A stretch of DNA of 64,000 nucleotides from Haliclona indistincta (taxonomy: Eukaryota > Porifera > Demospongiae > Haplosclerida > Chalinidae), in contig OZ024784.1 of the NCBI GenBank assembly GCA_964017065.1, positions 1,734,598 to 1,798,597 of the forward strand, written 5' to 3'. Numbering within the stretch: position 1 is the first letter of the stretch; each line of letters starts with the position of its first letter. The notes under the pieces are model-generated. The model searched no databases and was not told the origin of the DNA. It saw only the letters and a program-made list of their open reading frames with translations. Shown piece by piece: positions 22,395-33,352 of the stretch. A program made the translations under genes and the position numbers.

Positions 22395-22965
22395 TTATTG
22401 TTTCAAGTGATCACTTGAGACCAATTCATAAATATAATTCCTGTTATCTTCATTGTATGCAGTGTCTTCTGTCACACCCATTGCTGTTGGCTGGTATACA
22501 GTGTTAGTGATACTGCGAGTCCTCATCCTTTTCTCAGCAGATCTGGAACCCTGCTGTTTCTCCGTCGTGCAAGCTTGACTAGCAGCAGATAATGGTGGTG
22601 GTGGCGGAGCTCTCCTGGCTGGCTTGTATCGTCTTCTTGGTTGGAAATACAGAATTCTGCACAAAATTAGCTAAACCTGCAGCAACTTATAAACCATAGC
22701 TCTCACATGATGATAGTAGCTATTCCAACAGTAGTGATGATGCTGTTCAGTATCACACCAAACAAACAAGTAATAACAATGCTTCTCACTTGATCAGAGC
22801 AACACCTCTCTATATCACTGATTTCTGTAGCTGCAGTAGCATACTATCAACATGATGCAGTAAATATATACACTCACAGTCGCCACTAGCTAGGGCACTT
22901 CCAATGTGATTGAGCAAGAGGACGCTGAGACAAGAGTAAAATATGATACATTTCTGGAACTTCAT
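22395..22965 (-). CDS. Small putative type I membrane protein with tyrosine-containing tail
   Basis: Not recognised. Three exons (22965-22878, 22830-22707, 22656-22395) join in frame to give 157 aa. A hydrophobic signal-like N-terminus (CIIFYSCLSVLLLNHIGSALA) precedes a very short extracellular segment with CC (IERCCSDQVR). Then comes a strong membrane span (IVITCLFGVILNSIITTVGI). The cytoplasmic part starts with a basic stop-transfer (RRRYKPARR), contains a PPPPPL run and ends with several Tyr motifs (TVYQP, DTAYNE, NYIYEL). The last resemble SH2-docking or sorting signals. A receptor, adaptor or small signalling membrane protein is plausible but unproven. It lies between VPS45 and THOC7 on the same strand, with about 280-295 bp on each side. 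Confidence 0.65.
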
Positions 22966-23244
22966 TTCGCCGCCAAACCATTTACACTTCAGTTTAGATC
23001 TCAGTAGCAAAATAGTAAACACTGTGTAGGTGAGCATAGAACCTTTAATGGTTGTTGCCTCAGCCTACGAATAATCTAAAGACACGATATCTTAGCTAAA
23101 AACATAGTCACGTCATCGTCACTGTTGTGGTAGAGCTTGAAATAAAAATATTTGGAATTTACTCATAACAAAACAAAATCAGCATTAGCACATACACTAT
23201 TGCACCACAACACATTATTATAGTACAGAGATAGTCTAAAGATT

Positions 23245-24346
23245 CTAAACAGCTTGTCTGAATCCACCAAGTTTCTCTCGTGCAGTTGCAGCAGGGCTGT
23301 ATAATGGTACCTCCTCCATAAAGCTGCAAAAAGTATCAATGATCAAGGTTTAAGCCGAGAGTCCTTGGTTACCTTTGCGAGTTAGTAACAGTGTTGCCTC
23401 CTATGATGATTCTCACTCCTTGGTTACTCCTGTTCATGTTAGCAACAGCCAAAGCCTCTTCAAAAGTCAATCCACCCACCATGAACACAATGATATCCTG
23501 TGGTCTAGGGACAAGTGCTCATGATAAAGTAGTTACAACCAGCTCTCTACCTGTCAGTGTAGAACTTTTCTCCAGCAAATGGATACTGGTCAGCGTTCAC
23601 TTTGCTCTTAATGAGCGCTGTCAGAGTGTCTGTTAACAACGGCTTGTGTTGGGTGTAAACGTTCTCTACGCCCTTGAGAAAATAAGGTCACACACACCCA
23701 CTCTCTCCCATCACTCACTCTTAATCCCTTGAAGAACTTCTTAGCACTGGACATCGGATTCGCACTGTCAAACAGTTGCCCACTCCTCTTTGCTTGTCCA
23801 CAATGATCCATTAATGCATATATCAACTGCAGCACAATATCATTATTCTCTACAAATTCATTGTTATAGCTCACTCTTCTTTTCTGCTCCGAGATCCCAC
23901 GTTGTTCCAGTCGTCTCATGAGCTTCTCAACCTCTCCACCCTTGAATTGACCTTCGTATCGCAGAACAAACAGTCCTACCAACCGCAAGCAATCACTCTC
24001 TCTCAATGAATGATTCTGCAATAGAGCCTCTAACGCCTAGAGAGAGAGAGAGAGAGAGAGAGGGAGGGAGGGAGGGAGGGAGGGAGAGAGAGAGAGAGGA
24101 GATGAGTGAACAGTGCAATAGCTCTTACCTTCATATGATTATTGCGATCAGAATGTGATACTATTTCTTGTTCGAGTTCAGACACTGACATGAGTTGGTG
24201 CTCAGATACCAAGCGAGAGAGTTCGCTCACTACAGCGACATGCTTCGATACTGTTCCTGATAGTTTCTTGAACTGTGGATAGTTCTCGACAAATTGCTGT
24301 ATCATACAATAGAGTAAATATACAAGTGTGTGTGTGTGTGTGTGTG

Positions 24347-24389
<43 letters not shown>

Positions 24390-25919
24390 ATGCAGTTTGA
24401 CCTTCATGTCAGCTATTGACTCGATCTTGGCGTGACTCTTTTGCCTCTCCTGAAAGTTCTCCACCATTCTCTTGATGTTGGCTCCAATGTCTCCAAAGCT
24501 CAGATACATATTCTACAACAGTCACAGTATAGCACACACACGCAACAAGGTCACACAACAACTAACTTCTCTGTAAAACTCATCGTGTTCGGGTGATAAC
24601 ACCACTTCCTGATTGTTAAGGATGAAAAAATGGTTCTCTTGTGCTAGCTAGTTCAAATACCTGGAGGTCTTTTTTGATGCCGGGAGCGTTAGACAGATCC
24701 ACTCTGTGGTTCCTGATTCCTAGCAGCTCATGTACCATCGCTTGGTAGGTCCACTATGAGAGAGAGAATAGCGAGTGGGTGTGGTTGCTAAGAAGCACTG
24801 TACCTGGCTTAGCAACGGAGTAATCGGATCATCACGCCGATCCAAGATAAGCAAAAGAGGAGGAATGTCCGAGACAAAGTCAAAAAGTTCTCTCTCTCGT
24901 CTGTTGTAAATACTCCGCTACATCAGACACAGTGTAATATTGCTGTGCACACTATAGCTAGCTTACATATAGATCATCAGCAATTCTCTTTGTGGCTGAA
25001 GATGATGCAGTGTATCTAACAGAGACAGAATTATACTACATTATGGTGTCTATATGAACACAACACGTTACTTTACACACTAGGGCTGCTTCGCAAGTGT
25101 AACAGGCTAGGCTCTTGCACTAACCTTATAACAGGTCTCTTCTTGAGAGACAGCAACACAGCTAGTATACCATCACAGATACGTCTGTACTCGGTCCGTT
25201 CCTGGCAGGAAAAACACTCACTGTAATGCTACTGTGCAATGATGATGACTCACAGTTGAAAAGTGATCTATGTTGAATGAAAACACATGTTGGTTGACAG
25301 AGAGATAGTCGGCATAAAACTCCTACAGAACAGACAAATGACCGATACACCACAGAACACTACAAATATCTAACTTTGATCTCCTTCACTGATTCGCTGT
25401 CATCTTCCTGTGCCAAATGCTCGATCTGATGTCGCTCGATACGATTAGCAAAATCTGTAACCAAACACCACACATGAATATCACTCCCATATACACAGCA
25501 CTAGCTCACAGACAAAGTATCCTCCGTACTTGGGAGACTTCAGCTCTCGCGCTAAATAGTCAACATTCTCCTAAAAAAGTGAACCCACAACATCAAATAA
25601 TGAACATGTATAACTCCAGAGACAGCTAGACAAACTTACTGCTGTGGGTCGTATGAAGCAGATAGCATTGAGATGTTTCATGACCTCTCTTCCCTCATTA
25701 GAGAGTAGCTCGAATAGAAACACCTCTTTCTGAAGGATCTCAGATTGCGTGTACACCATACTGACCACACCAATCTGTAAGAGGGAAAGTGCCTGGTTGA
25801 TAATCATGTTCACAATTGGTCTTTACCGTTTCTGAGTCCATCAGAAGCACTTTCATGCCTGCTCCGCTCTCGGATATCATGCGGGAGATGTACTGCTTGA
25901 CAGCAAGCACCACGTCCAT
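23245..25919 (-). CDS. VPS45: Vacuolar protein sorting-associated protein 45 (Sec1/Munc18 family)
   Basis: An SM protein that binds endosomal syntaxins and promotes SNARE assembly in endosome/TGN traffic. The start is the ATG at 25919 ([19 protein letters not shown]). Many exons follow on the minus strand with short introns. Diagnostic segments include [20 protein letters not shown] (25767-25708), [20 protein letters not shown] (25265-25155), [20 protein letters not shown] (24870-24810), [20 protein letters not shown] (24293-24238) and [10 protein letters not shown] near 23500. The last exon ends with [11 protein letters not shown] and TAG at 23245-23247. The order and content match VPS45 along the full length. 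Introns carry (GT)n and (GA)n microsatellites. It is divergent from DIS3 (211 bp between start codons). Confidence 0.96.
24040..24098. repeat. (GA)n / (GGGA)n microsatellite
   Basis: A GA run followed by GGGA units and GA again, in a VPS45 intron. The minus-strand open frame across it reads as Ser/Leu/Pro repeats and is not coding. Confidence 0.9.
24329..24387. repeat. (GT)n microsatellite
   Basis: An interrupted run of GT of about 58 bp in a VPS45 intron. It encodes the Thr-His artefact in the minus-strand open frame. Confidence 0.92.
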
Positions 25920-26130
25920 CGCTAAACTCGTTCAGCAACTCGGCAACAAAGACTACGTACTAGAGTTGTGGAGGGTGTGACTACCCGGTCTAATTAACGC
26001 GCGCTAACCACGCCCACTGTGAACTAAACACGTGTAACATGCAGCTAGCAGTGCAGTGAGTAAGTGAGTCTGCGCTAGCTACACAGCTCAACTATATTGC
26101 AGTCCTTTTTCTCTGATTTAGTAATTGATT

Positions 26131-29067
26131 ATGCTCAGATCCAAGAAGTTCGTCCGTAAAACCAGATCTGGAGCTGTCCAGACGATCACTCGAGAGCACT
26201 ATCTGCGTGATGACATTAGCTGTGGAGTGAAGTCATGTTCACTGTGTCAACACATCGGTCATGAAGCAGTACTGGTCCCACCATCTTCTTCTCCTTCCAC
26301 TCTCTCTTCCACACCGCACTTTCTCCTTCCCGACACTAATGTACTACTGCACCAGATCGACTTCATCGAGGACCAAGCAATCACTAATGTCATTGTCCCT
26401 CAAATAACTCTCCAGGTAATAAACTCCACCCATTTTAATAACTTTGTCATGTTTTGTATCATTCAGGAAACCAAACACAGAAATCCTGGCGTCTACAAGC
26501 GTGTAAGAGACGTTGTCAGTAATGGTAGTAAACAGTTTTATGTTTTTGCCAACGAGCATCACAAGGAGACCTTTATAGAGCAAAGAGAAGGAGAGAGCTC
26601 TAATGATCGCAATGATCGTGCTATCAGACGATGTGTTCAGTGGTATAACCTTCACATGGTTGCAGCAGGACTGGACATTGATACTCGTGTCGTCCTCTTA
26701 ACAAATGACAGGGAGAACAAAAAGATGGCTACTGCTGCAGGTCTTGAGGCATACACAGTGTTGGAGTATGTACAATCTCTCTCAAACTGCCCACACCTGC
26801 TAGATCGACTTGCTTGCACTGACGAAGTTGATGACAAGAATGATTCTTTGCCTCATCGGAAAATTTTGTTTCAAGGTCATCTTCCACTCTCGGCCATTCA
26901 GAGTGGTCTACGGAAAGGCAATCTAGTCCAAGGTGTGTTTCAAGGCTCACGTGAGAACCATCTTGAAGGGTTTGTCAATGTCCACTCTATGGAGCGCTGG
27001 ATTCTAGTGCAAGGCCTGGAGAATATGAACAGAGCTATACATGAAGATACTGTGGCTGTAGACCTTCTTCCTGAATCACAGTGGTCATGTCCATCTGGTC
27101 TGGTGAGCAAGGATAGAGCCATAGAGGAAGACAAGTTAGAAAAAGAGGAAAACGGTGATGATGAAAAAATGGATGTAGTAGCTACTCCAGTAGACAAAAG
27201 CCTCCTTCAACCAACAGGTAGAGTGGTAGGAATAGTGAAACGAAATTGGAGGCCATTCTGTGGTACGTTGCTGCCACCACATAATATGACTGGAACTTGG
27301 CACTTGTTTCTTCCAGCTGACAAACGCATTCCTCGAATACGCCTTCAAACAAGACAAGTGGCAAATCTGCTTGGCAAGAGAATAATAGTAAACATTGATG
27401 CTTGGCCTCGTTCCTCTCGATATCCACAAGGCCACTTTGTCAAAGAACTTGGTGCAATAGGTGACAAAGATACAGAGAATGAGGTGTTGCTGATAGAACA
27501 TGATGTCCCTCATCTTCCCTTCTCTCCTGCAGTCAATAAGGAACTGCCTCAACTACCATGGTCTATATCAGATGATGATCTAGCAAAACGTCATGATCTT
27601 AGACATTTAGATGTCTGCAGTGTTGACCCACCTGGCTGCACTGACATTGATGATGCACTCCACTACAGAGAACTTGACAATGGCCACTGTGAAGTGGGTG
27701 TGCACATTGCTGATGTGACTCATTTCATTCGACCAGGCTCTGCTCTTGATGAAGAGGCGGCCAATCGAGGTACAACTGTCTACCTAGCTGACAAGCGAAT
27801 TGACATGGTTCCTGATCGGCTCAGCTCTAACCTGTGTTCTCTGCGTGGAAATGAAGAGCGACTGGCATTCTCGTGTATCTGGGAATTAACTTCTAGTGCT
27901 GAAATAGTTTCTACATCTTTTATGAAAAGTGTGATTCGATCTCGAGCAGCTCTCACATATGCCGAAGCCCAGATGAAAATTGATGACCCAAAAATGACAG
28001 ACAACATCGCATGTAGTTTACGAGGACTAAACAAACTGGCCAAAAAACTCAAACAGAAAAGGCTAGACAAGGGAGCTTTGACATTGGCCTCTCCAGAAAT
28101 TCGCTTTGAGATTGACAGTGAGACACACGACCCAATTGACCTCCAGTCGAAACAGTTGAAAGAGACAAACTCATTAGTGGAAGAGTTCATGTTGTTAGCC
28201 AACATATCTGTAGCTATGCAGATATTTGACAGTTTCCCTCATTGTGCAATGCTGCGAAGGCATCCAGCTCCTCCTCAATCCAACTACACCATCCTACTAC
28301 AGGCAGCCAAGACTAAGGAGGTGAACATTGCTGTTGAAAGTGCTAAGGCATTGGCATTGTCACTTGATGAAGCCAGACTTCCTGCGGAACCTTACTTCAA
28401 TACTCTCCTTCGAATCCTAGCCACTCGTTGCATGATGCAAGCTCTTTACTTCTGCTCTGGCACGTTACCTCAGGAAGAGTTCGTTCACTATGGCCTAGCT
28501 ACTCCCATATACACTCACTTTACGTCACCGATACGTCGCTATTCCGATATCATTGTGCACCGATTGCTTGCTGTGTCGATCCAAGCTGATTCCACTTATC
28601 CCTCTCTTCTTGACAAGCATCACACACAACAGCTTACCAACCATCTCAATCATCGTCACAAGATGGCACAGTATGCTGCTCGTGCTTCAGTTTCATTACA
28701 CACGCACATATTCTTCAGCAAGAAAAGAACCATTGACGATGGTTTTGTGCTATTTGTTCGCCGTAATGCTTTACAAGTGATAGTACCAACGTATGGCATA
28801 GAATGCAGCATCTTTTTAGATTGTGCTAAGGATGGAACGCAACTAAATCTTCAGTATGATGAGTCCGAACCTTCACTGAAAGTCGAGGGCATTAAGTTCC
28901 ACCTCTTTGACAAGTTGCGTGTTAAGATCGTCGTAGAGAAAGTGAACTTGCAGCAATCTAGACTGACACTGCAGCTCATCAGTCCTAAGGTGCCTGGAGT
29001 GTCTATTGAAGAGGAGGAAGAAGAGGATGAAGGCAAACCTCCAGCCAAGAAGGCTAGAACTAAGTAA
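26131..29067 (+). CDS. DIS3: Exosome catalytic subunit DIS3 (RRP44)
   Basis: The processive 3'-5' exoribonuclease and endonuclease of the RNA exosome. The start is the ATG at 26131 ([14 protein letters not shown]). The CR3 cysteine motif (CGVKSCSLC) is near residues 30-40. The PIN endonuclease domain follows ([26 protein letters not shown]). Cold-shock domains precede the RNB domain, which contains the acidic active site [17 protein letters not shown] (27625-27675) and HADVTHFI-type residues. An S1-like C-terminal part ends in an acidic/basic tail. A 51-nt intron at 26416-26466 has perfect GT...AG ends. It is in frame and lacks stops, so an uncut reading would insert 17 residues that break the family alignment. 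After removal the protein is 961 aa, close to the family size. Confidence 0.96.
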   Translation: MLRSKKFVRKTRSGAVQTITREHYLRDDISCGVKSCSLCQHIGHEAVLVPPSSSPSTLSSTPHFLLPDTNVLLHQIDFIEDQAITNVIVPQITLQVINSTHFNNFVMFCIIQETKHRNPGVYKRVRDVVSNGSKQFYVFANEHHKETFIEQREGESSNDRNDRAIRRCVQWYNLHMVAAGLDIDTRVVLLTNDRENKKMATAAGLEAYTVLEYVQSLSNCPHLLDRLACTDEVDDKNDSLPHRKILFQGHLPLSAIQSGLRKGNLVQGVFQGSRENHLEGFVNVHSMERWILVQGLENMNRAIHEDTVAVDLLPESQWSCPSGLVSKDRAIEEDKLEKEENGDDEKMDVVATPVDKSLLQPTGRVVGIVKRNWRPFCGTLLPPHNMTGTWHLFLPADKRIPRIRLQTRQVANLLGKRIIVNIDAWPRSSRYPQGHFVKELGAIGDKDTENEVLLIEHDVPHLPFSPAVNKELPQLPWSISDDDLAKRHDLRHLDVCSVDPPGCTDIDDALHYRELDNGHCEVGVHIADVTHFIRPGSALDEEAANRGTTVYLADKRIDMVPDRLSSNLCSLRGNEERLAFSCIWELTSSAEIVSTSFMKSVIRSRAALTYAEAQMKIDDPKMTDNIACSLRGLNKLAKKLKQKRLDKGALTLASPEIRFEIDSETHDPIDLQSKQLKETNSLVEEFMLLANISVAMQIFDSFPHCAMLRRHPAPPQSNYTILLQAAKTKEVNIAVESAKALALSLDEARLPAEPYFNTLLRILATRCMMQALYFCSGTLPQEEFVHYGLATPIYTHFTSPIRRYSDIIVHRLLAVSIQADSTYPSLLDKHHTQQLTNHLNHRHKMAQYAARASVSLHTHIFFSKKRTIDDGFVLFVRRNALQVIVPTYGIECSIFLDCAKDGTQLNLQYDESEPSLKVEGIKFHLFDKLRVKIVVEKVNLQQSRLTLQLISPKVPGVSIEEEEEEDEGKPPAKKARTK

Positions 29068-29479
29068 CTTGTTTTAATTTTTTATATCGTTCATTTGGTT
29101 TGCCTTTATTTTAAAGACAGAGAAACTTGTTTTGCAAAAATCTCCCAAGCTCATCACTTGTGTATCTAGTAGACTAAATAATGTTTACCACTGAACCAAA
29201 CAGGTGACTTTTAGATACTAAACCACACACCTACTATAGGACTGATAGAGTATTACTAGAGAGAGTGGTGTTTACACAGCAGCAGTTAGATAGCAATATC
29301 TACAGACTGCTAGTTGGCAGTTAGTTTAAGAGCACTACTCCTTCACCTTCTCATACTAAGTTAGTTGTCACAAGACATTCTTATCAAGAGTACAAGATAG
29401 CATGTTACACGAGATATAAGAACGCAAGATATTTGTGTGTAGGCATTTTTGCTGCTGACTGCACGAGACAACAGAGGCT
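29068..29479. other. Intergenic stretch between DIS3 and FEM1
   Basis: Both neighbours are on the plus strand. This should hold the DIS3 3' UTR and the FEM1 promoter and 5' UTR. No repeat or other structure was recognised. Confidence 0.5.
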
Positions 29480-31459
29480 ATGACTTCAAGCAGCTCCTCT
29501 TCACTCAAACCCTACGAATTGAACAATGAAGAGTACAAGAAGGTTTGTGGATTGATTGACAAGGGGTTCCAAAACACTCTTGAGAAATTCCTGAAAGCCT
29601 TGCATTCACCTGAGAATGGAAAGTTTCTTCATCAGAATCTCTTCTGTCCACCTCCTTCCAGCTCACGAAGCTCTCCTCTTGTGCTGGCTGCCAAAGAGGG
29701 TCGCATTGGTATAGTCAAGTTCTTTCTTGACAATTTCAAAGATCTGATTGACATCAATTATGGATCAACTTTCGAGTATCCAGACCTGTTTCTTTTGGAT
29801 GTGCAACTAGTGAAGAAGGTAAAGACCAAAAGAGTGACAGCTGTAAATGCATCGTGTGTCAGTGGCCTCACGGAGATTGTCAGGATACTGGTTCGTGCAG
29901 GAGGCAGCATGAACCTGTCTGATGACTTTGGCTACTCTCCACTAGGCAATGCTGCTCGCTATGGTCGTGCTGATGCCGTTGCCTTCTTGCTCAGTCGAGG
30001 AGCCAACATAGGCCACAAGACCCATGATGGCTACACACCCATCCACCTAGCAGCGATGCATGGCCAGTCAGCAGTTGTTGAACTCATGCTGTCACAGATG
30101 ATTTCTCCTCTGTTTCCTGATCCTAGTAAACCAGCTAGAGATACCACTCCTTGTCCGCTCTACATGGCAGCTGCCAGAGGGTGGCAACCAGTGGTGGATG
30201 TCTTTGTAGCACACAAGCTATGTCCTGCTGCTTGCAAAGTTGATGCACTTCTTCTCCTTGGTGCAGCAGCTAGAATGTTCTGGAAGGAAGTAACATCAGA
30301 GAATATGAAAGGAGTAGCTGATTTGTGGATACAGGCTCGGAAGATCAAGGATTCTCGGGATATCTTGATGGCCATGTCCCCACCTGTGGCTGCCTACCAT
30401 AACAAGAGAGAGCTGGTGACAGAAGAAGAAATCAAATCAATGTTGGAGAAAGACAACTTTGCTGAGCTATCTCTCTACCAGTGCCTCATAATCCATGAGC
30501 GATGCATGGGATTTCTCAACAGCTATGACTGGGTGTTCAATGCAGGTATCAAGGTGTTTCAATTTGCCCAATATGAAGCGGCTGAGCAGCTCTGGCAGAG
30601 AGCAATGCAAATGCATTACGAGTATTCAAAACAGCTAATCGACTCTGAAACCCCGCGCCAACATGATCTGAAAAGCTGCATAGAGTACATGATCCATTTC
30701 AGCCTAGCAACAGAAGAGATGGCCTACAACAACTATGAGCCAATGTGGTTTGAGTATGTGGACTATGCTCTCCAACAACTCAAGCTTGTCATTCTTCTCA
30801 GTCTTCAGAACAACTGCCATCTGCTGAATACCAACACAGCTCTCAAGCTCTATCATGTCCTCCTGCAGATACTCTCATGTTGGATACACAAAGCAGTCGC
30901 TCCTCTCGCCCTACCACTCACTAAAGAAAAGAGAGTATATCCCGACACACTTGAGAGAGTGGGCCAATCTTTCGTAGACACAGCAAACGTACTCACTCGA
31001 ACCAACCCACTGATGGTAGCTATGTACCCTGCGGCTCCAATAGTACACCATTCTGAGCACTTTCAGAATATGAAGCGTCTGCCAGTTCTCCTTGTATCAC
31101 TGCTTGACTGGGGAGGTAACATATCCATCAATGACGTCGACTCGAGTGGAGATCGACCACTCCATCTGGCAGCTCGACTGACCAAGAAGACAGCAAGGGA
31201 CACGCTGATCCCTATCCTACTTGCCTCTGGTGCTCATGAAGATGCCTTAAACAAAGACGGCAAGACACCAGCAGAGGTGTTCAAGCAAGCCCATCCAAAG
31301 GACACCAGTCCTTTTCCTCCAATTCGTAGACTAGTTTGCCTGTCCGTCGAAGCACTTGTCTCTTCAAGCATTTCTTTTTCAACAGACAAGTTTCCTACTG
31401 AAGTAATGGATGTAATAAAGATGCACACAAACGTGGCAGCTCTATCCCTTAGATGGTAA
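29480..31459 (+). CDS. FEM1: FEM-1 homologue, ankyrin-repeat substrate receptor
   Basis: FEM1 proteins are substrate receptors of CUL2-RING ubiquitin ligases and recognise C-terminal degrons. This copy is a single exon of 659 aa, starting at the ATG at 29480. N-terminal ankyrin repeats are visible (SPLVLAAKEGRIGIVKFFLD, SPLGNAARYGRADAVAFLLSRGA, TPIHLAAMHGQSAVVELML). The middle has the FEM1-type region KVDALLLLGAAA, then QCLIIHERCMGF and a TPR-like AAEQLWQRAMQMHYEYSKQL. A C-terminal ankyrin repeat follows (DRPLHLAARLTKK), with ALNKDGKTPAEVF. It is clearly diverged from vertebrate FEM1A/B/C, and the 'RERILG' helix is altered. Family assignment rests on the order of these segments. It is the only single-exon gene outside the MPEG1 cluster. 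Confidence 0.85.
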   Translation: MTSSSSSSLKPYELNNEEYKKVCGLIDKGFQNTLEKFLKALHSPENGKFLHQNLFCPPPSSSRSSPLVLAAKEGRIGIVKFFLDNFKDLIDINYGSTFEYPDLFLLDVQLVKKVKTKRVTAVNASCVSGLTEIVRILVRAGGSMNLSDDFGYSPLGNAARYGRADAVAFLLSRGANIGHKTHDGYTPIHLAAMHGQSAVVELMLSQMISPLFPDPSKPARDTTPCPLYMAAARGWQPVVDVFVAHKLCPAACKVDALLLLGAAARMFWKEVTSENMKGVADLWIQARKIKDSRDILMAMSPPVAAYHNKRELVTEEEIKSMLEKDNFAELSLYQCLIIHERCMGFLNSYDWVFNAGIKVFQFAQYEAAEQLWQRAMQMHYEYSKQLIDSETPRQHDLKSCIEYMIHFSLATEEMAYNNYEPMWFEYVDYALQQLKLVILLSLQNNCHLLNTNTALKLYHVLLQILSCWIHKAVAPLALPLTKEKRVYPDTLERVGQSFVDTANVLTRTNPLMVAMYPAAPIVHHSEHFQNMKRLPVLLVSLLDWGGNISINDVDSSGDRPLHLAARLTKKTARDTLIPILLASGAHEDALNKDGKTPAEVFKQAHPKDTSPFPPIRRLVCLSVEALVSSSISFSTDKFPTEVMDVIKMHTNVAALSLRW

Positions 31460-31593
31460 ACATTGTAAAGAAATTATTATTAATTTTTGTAAAGGATTTT
31501 GTACAGGACAACTTTTCTTCTCTCACTCATAAGATAACAATTTCAATAAACTATATTCAATAATAATTGTTTGACCAGTGTCCGACAATGTTC

Positions 31594-33047
31594 TCATTTC
31601 TTGTACTGATAGAATCCCTCACCTGTCTTCATACCAAGCTTTCCTTCAGATACAAGCTTGTTCAGAAGCTTTGATGGTTTGAATAGTGGATTATCAGGCT
31701 CTTGTTCATGCCATCCTAGTATGATCCATTCGATTATTGTTCTGACACTATTCCTAACTCACCATCTAGAACAAACTTGTTTATATCAAGTCCAACATAG
31801 TCAGCCAGCTCAATAGGGCCCATTGGATATCCTATAGCATTGCAGTATACCATGCTTGATCACAAAGAACAACTCCACTCACCTGCACCGAGCTTCATTG
31901 CAATGTCAATGTCTCGTGGTGAGGCAACACCTTGAATACAAGCGCTCATACAATATGTAGCATCATAATACATGTACCTACCTGCCTCTAGTAATCTTAC
32001 AGCTTCAGCCAAATATGGAACCAGCAGCCTATTCACAATGAATCCTGGAGTGTCCTATGAATAAGCAGAACAATGAGTGATAACAATGAGCAAGCTGTAC
32101 CTTGCATGAAACAGGAGTCTTCTTAACTGCTTTACCAAACTCCATCAATGCAGTAAAGCTCTCTTCACTAATTTCATCCGTACGAACTACCTACATGTAT
32201 CAACAGATGTGTGCTATGCCTTCTAAAGGGCTGCTACACCTACCTCCACTAGCTTCATCACAGGAACAGGATTGAAAAAATGTAGTCCTCCAAACTTGTC
32301 TCTGCGGTTGGTAGCACTGGCAATTTTAGTGACAGAGAGAGAGCTAGTATTGCTAGCAAACAAGGTTGAACTATGGGAAAGAAAGGAATATAATTATGCA
32401 TCTCAGCTACAGTTAGCTATATGCACCTTGGTGTAGTCTCATCAAGTTTTTTGAATAGTTTCTGCTTGATCTCTAGATTTTCAACTATTGCCTCTACTAC
32501 TAAATCAGCCTTTTCTGTTCCCTTGGTCTGATCAGTTGTGTATGTAATCCGTGACTTCACCTCCTCAACCATCTGCTCCTGTGCCTGAGATCAGACCAAA
32601 CTTGAAAGCAGCAATGCAGACATTCTATTGCTTTTTTACTTTCTTATCATCGGGACTTGCTTTCTTTGCTACTCTCTGCAGGCTGGTTGAAATTCTCTGC
32701 TGAGAAGCCTGAAGCAACTCGTCTGTTAAGTCGATTAAGACAACGTTGTGACCTGTTTGAGCTGAAACCTGCAATGGAGTGTTTCTAATTATAGCGCACC
32801 AGCAATAATTTGCTGTTGTTCAGCCTCGTGTTCAGGACAAAAGCAACTTTTATTGCAAGCCTACTCACTGACTGACCTGAGCTATTCCGGCACCCATCAA
32901 CCCGGAACCAATCACGCTGACATTGCCGATTTTCGCAGCGCTCCTAAGCGACGAACTGTGCAGGTTTCTACTGTTCACTGCCGGCGAGACAGCTGGAATC
33001 AGCCGCAGCAGAGAAGGACTTTTCAGCAACTGTTTGCTTGCTATCAT
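31594..33047 (-). CDS. HADH: Mitochondrial 3-hydroxyacyl-CoA dehydrogenase
   Basis: It oxidises L-3-hydroxyacyl-CoA with NAD+ in mitochondrial beta-oxidation. The start is the ATG at 33047, followed by a basic/hydroxylated N-terminus ([20 protein letters not shown]) typical of a mitochondrial presequence. The NAD-binding glycine motif is [13 protein letters not shown] near the end of exon 1. Later exons carry [32 protein letters not shown], and the catalytic segment [16 protein letters not shown] with the His and Glu of the dyad. Then come [11 protein letters not shown] and [19 protein letters not shown]. The last exon ends GEGFYQYKK and TGA. It converges on FEM1 (134 bp between stop codons) and is head-to-head with the tektin-like gene. 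Confidence 0.97.
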
Positions 33048-33137
33048 TGCTGCAGAATTCTGAAGAGATCGAGAATATGCTCCGGTTTCGTTCCGCTAGC
33101 TCTCAGCTCAGGTGACACGTGCGCACGTGATCAGCGA

Positions 33138-33151
33138 ATCACCATGGCAAC
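33138..33151. promoter_or_regulatory. X-box (RFX binding site) upstream of the tektin-like gene
   Basis: The 14 bases ATCACCATGGCAAC fit the RFX X-box consensus RYYNYY-AT-RRNRAC at every position. It lies about 200 bp before the ATG of a ciliary-type gene and 91 bp upstream of the HADH start on the other strand. RFX factors control ciliary genes in animals, so the context supports a functional site. The same bases contain an ATG that opens a short frame. Confidence 0.7.
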
Positions 33152-33352
33152 TATCCGCAGTACACCTGCGCGCATTTTTGAACCCGAGGGCACGTCGAGA
33201 AAAAAGGTGAGTGAAAAATCCATCAGTCTATTTACACCTATCGCTTTTAGAGGAAGCGTTGATATGTACTATAATAATCGGTGTAAGTATCAAGTGATTT
33301 TTTAACGATCTTGTCTATTTATAAATCTGCAGCATCTGTAGCAACGTACATC

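Noticed and set aside
33144..33305. Upstream ATG frame as the start of the tektin-like protein
   Set aside because: The frame stops before any acceptor that keeps it in phase with the next exon, and the ATG lies within the X-box. The ATG at 33353 is the better start.
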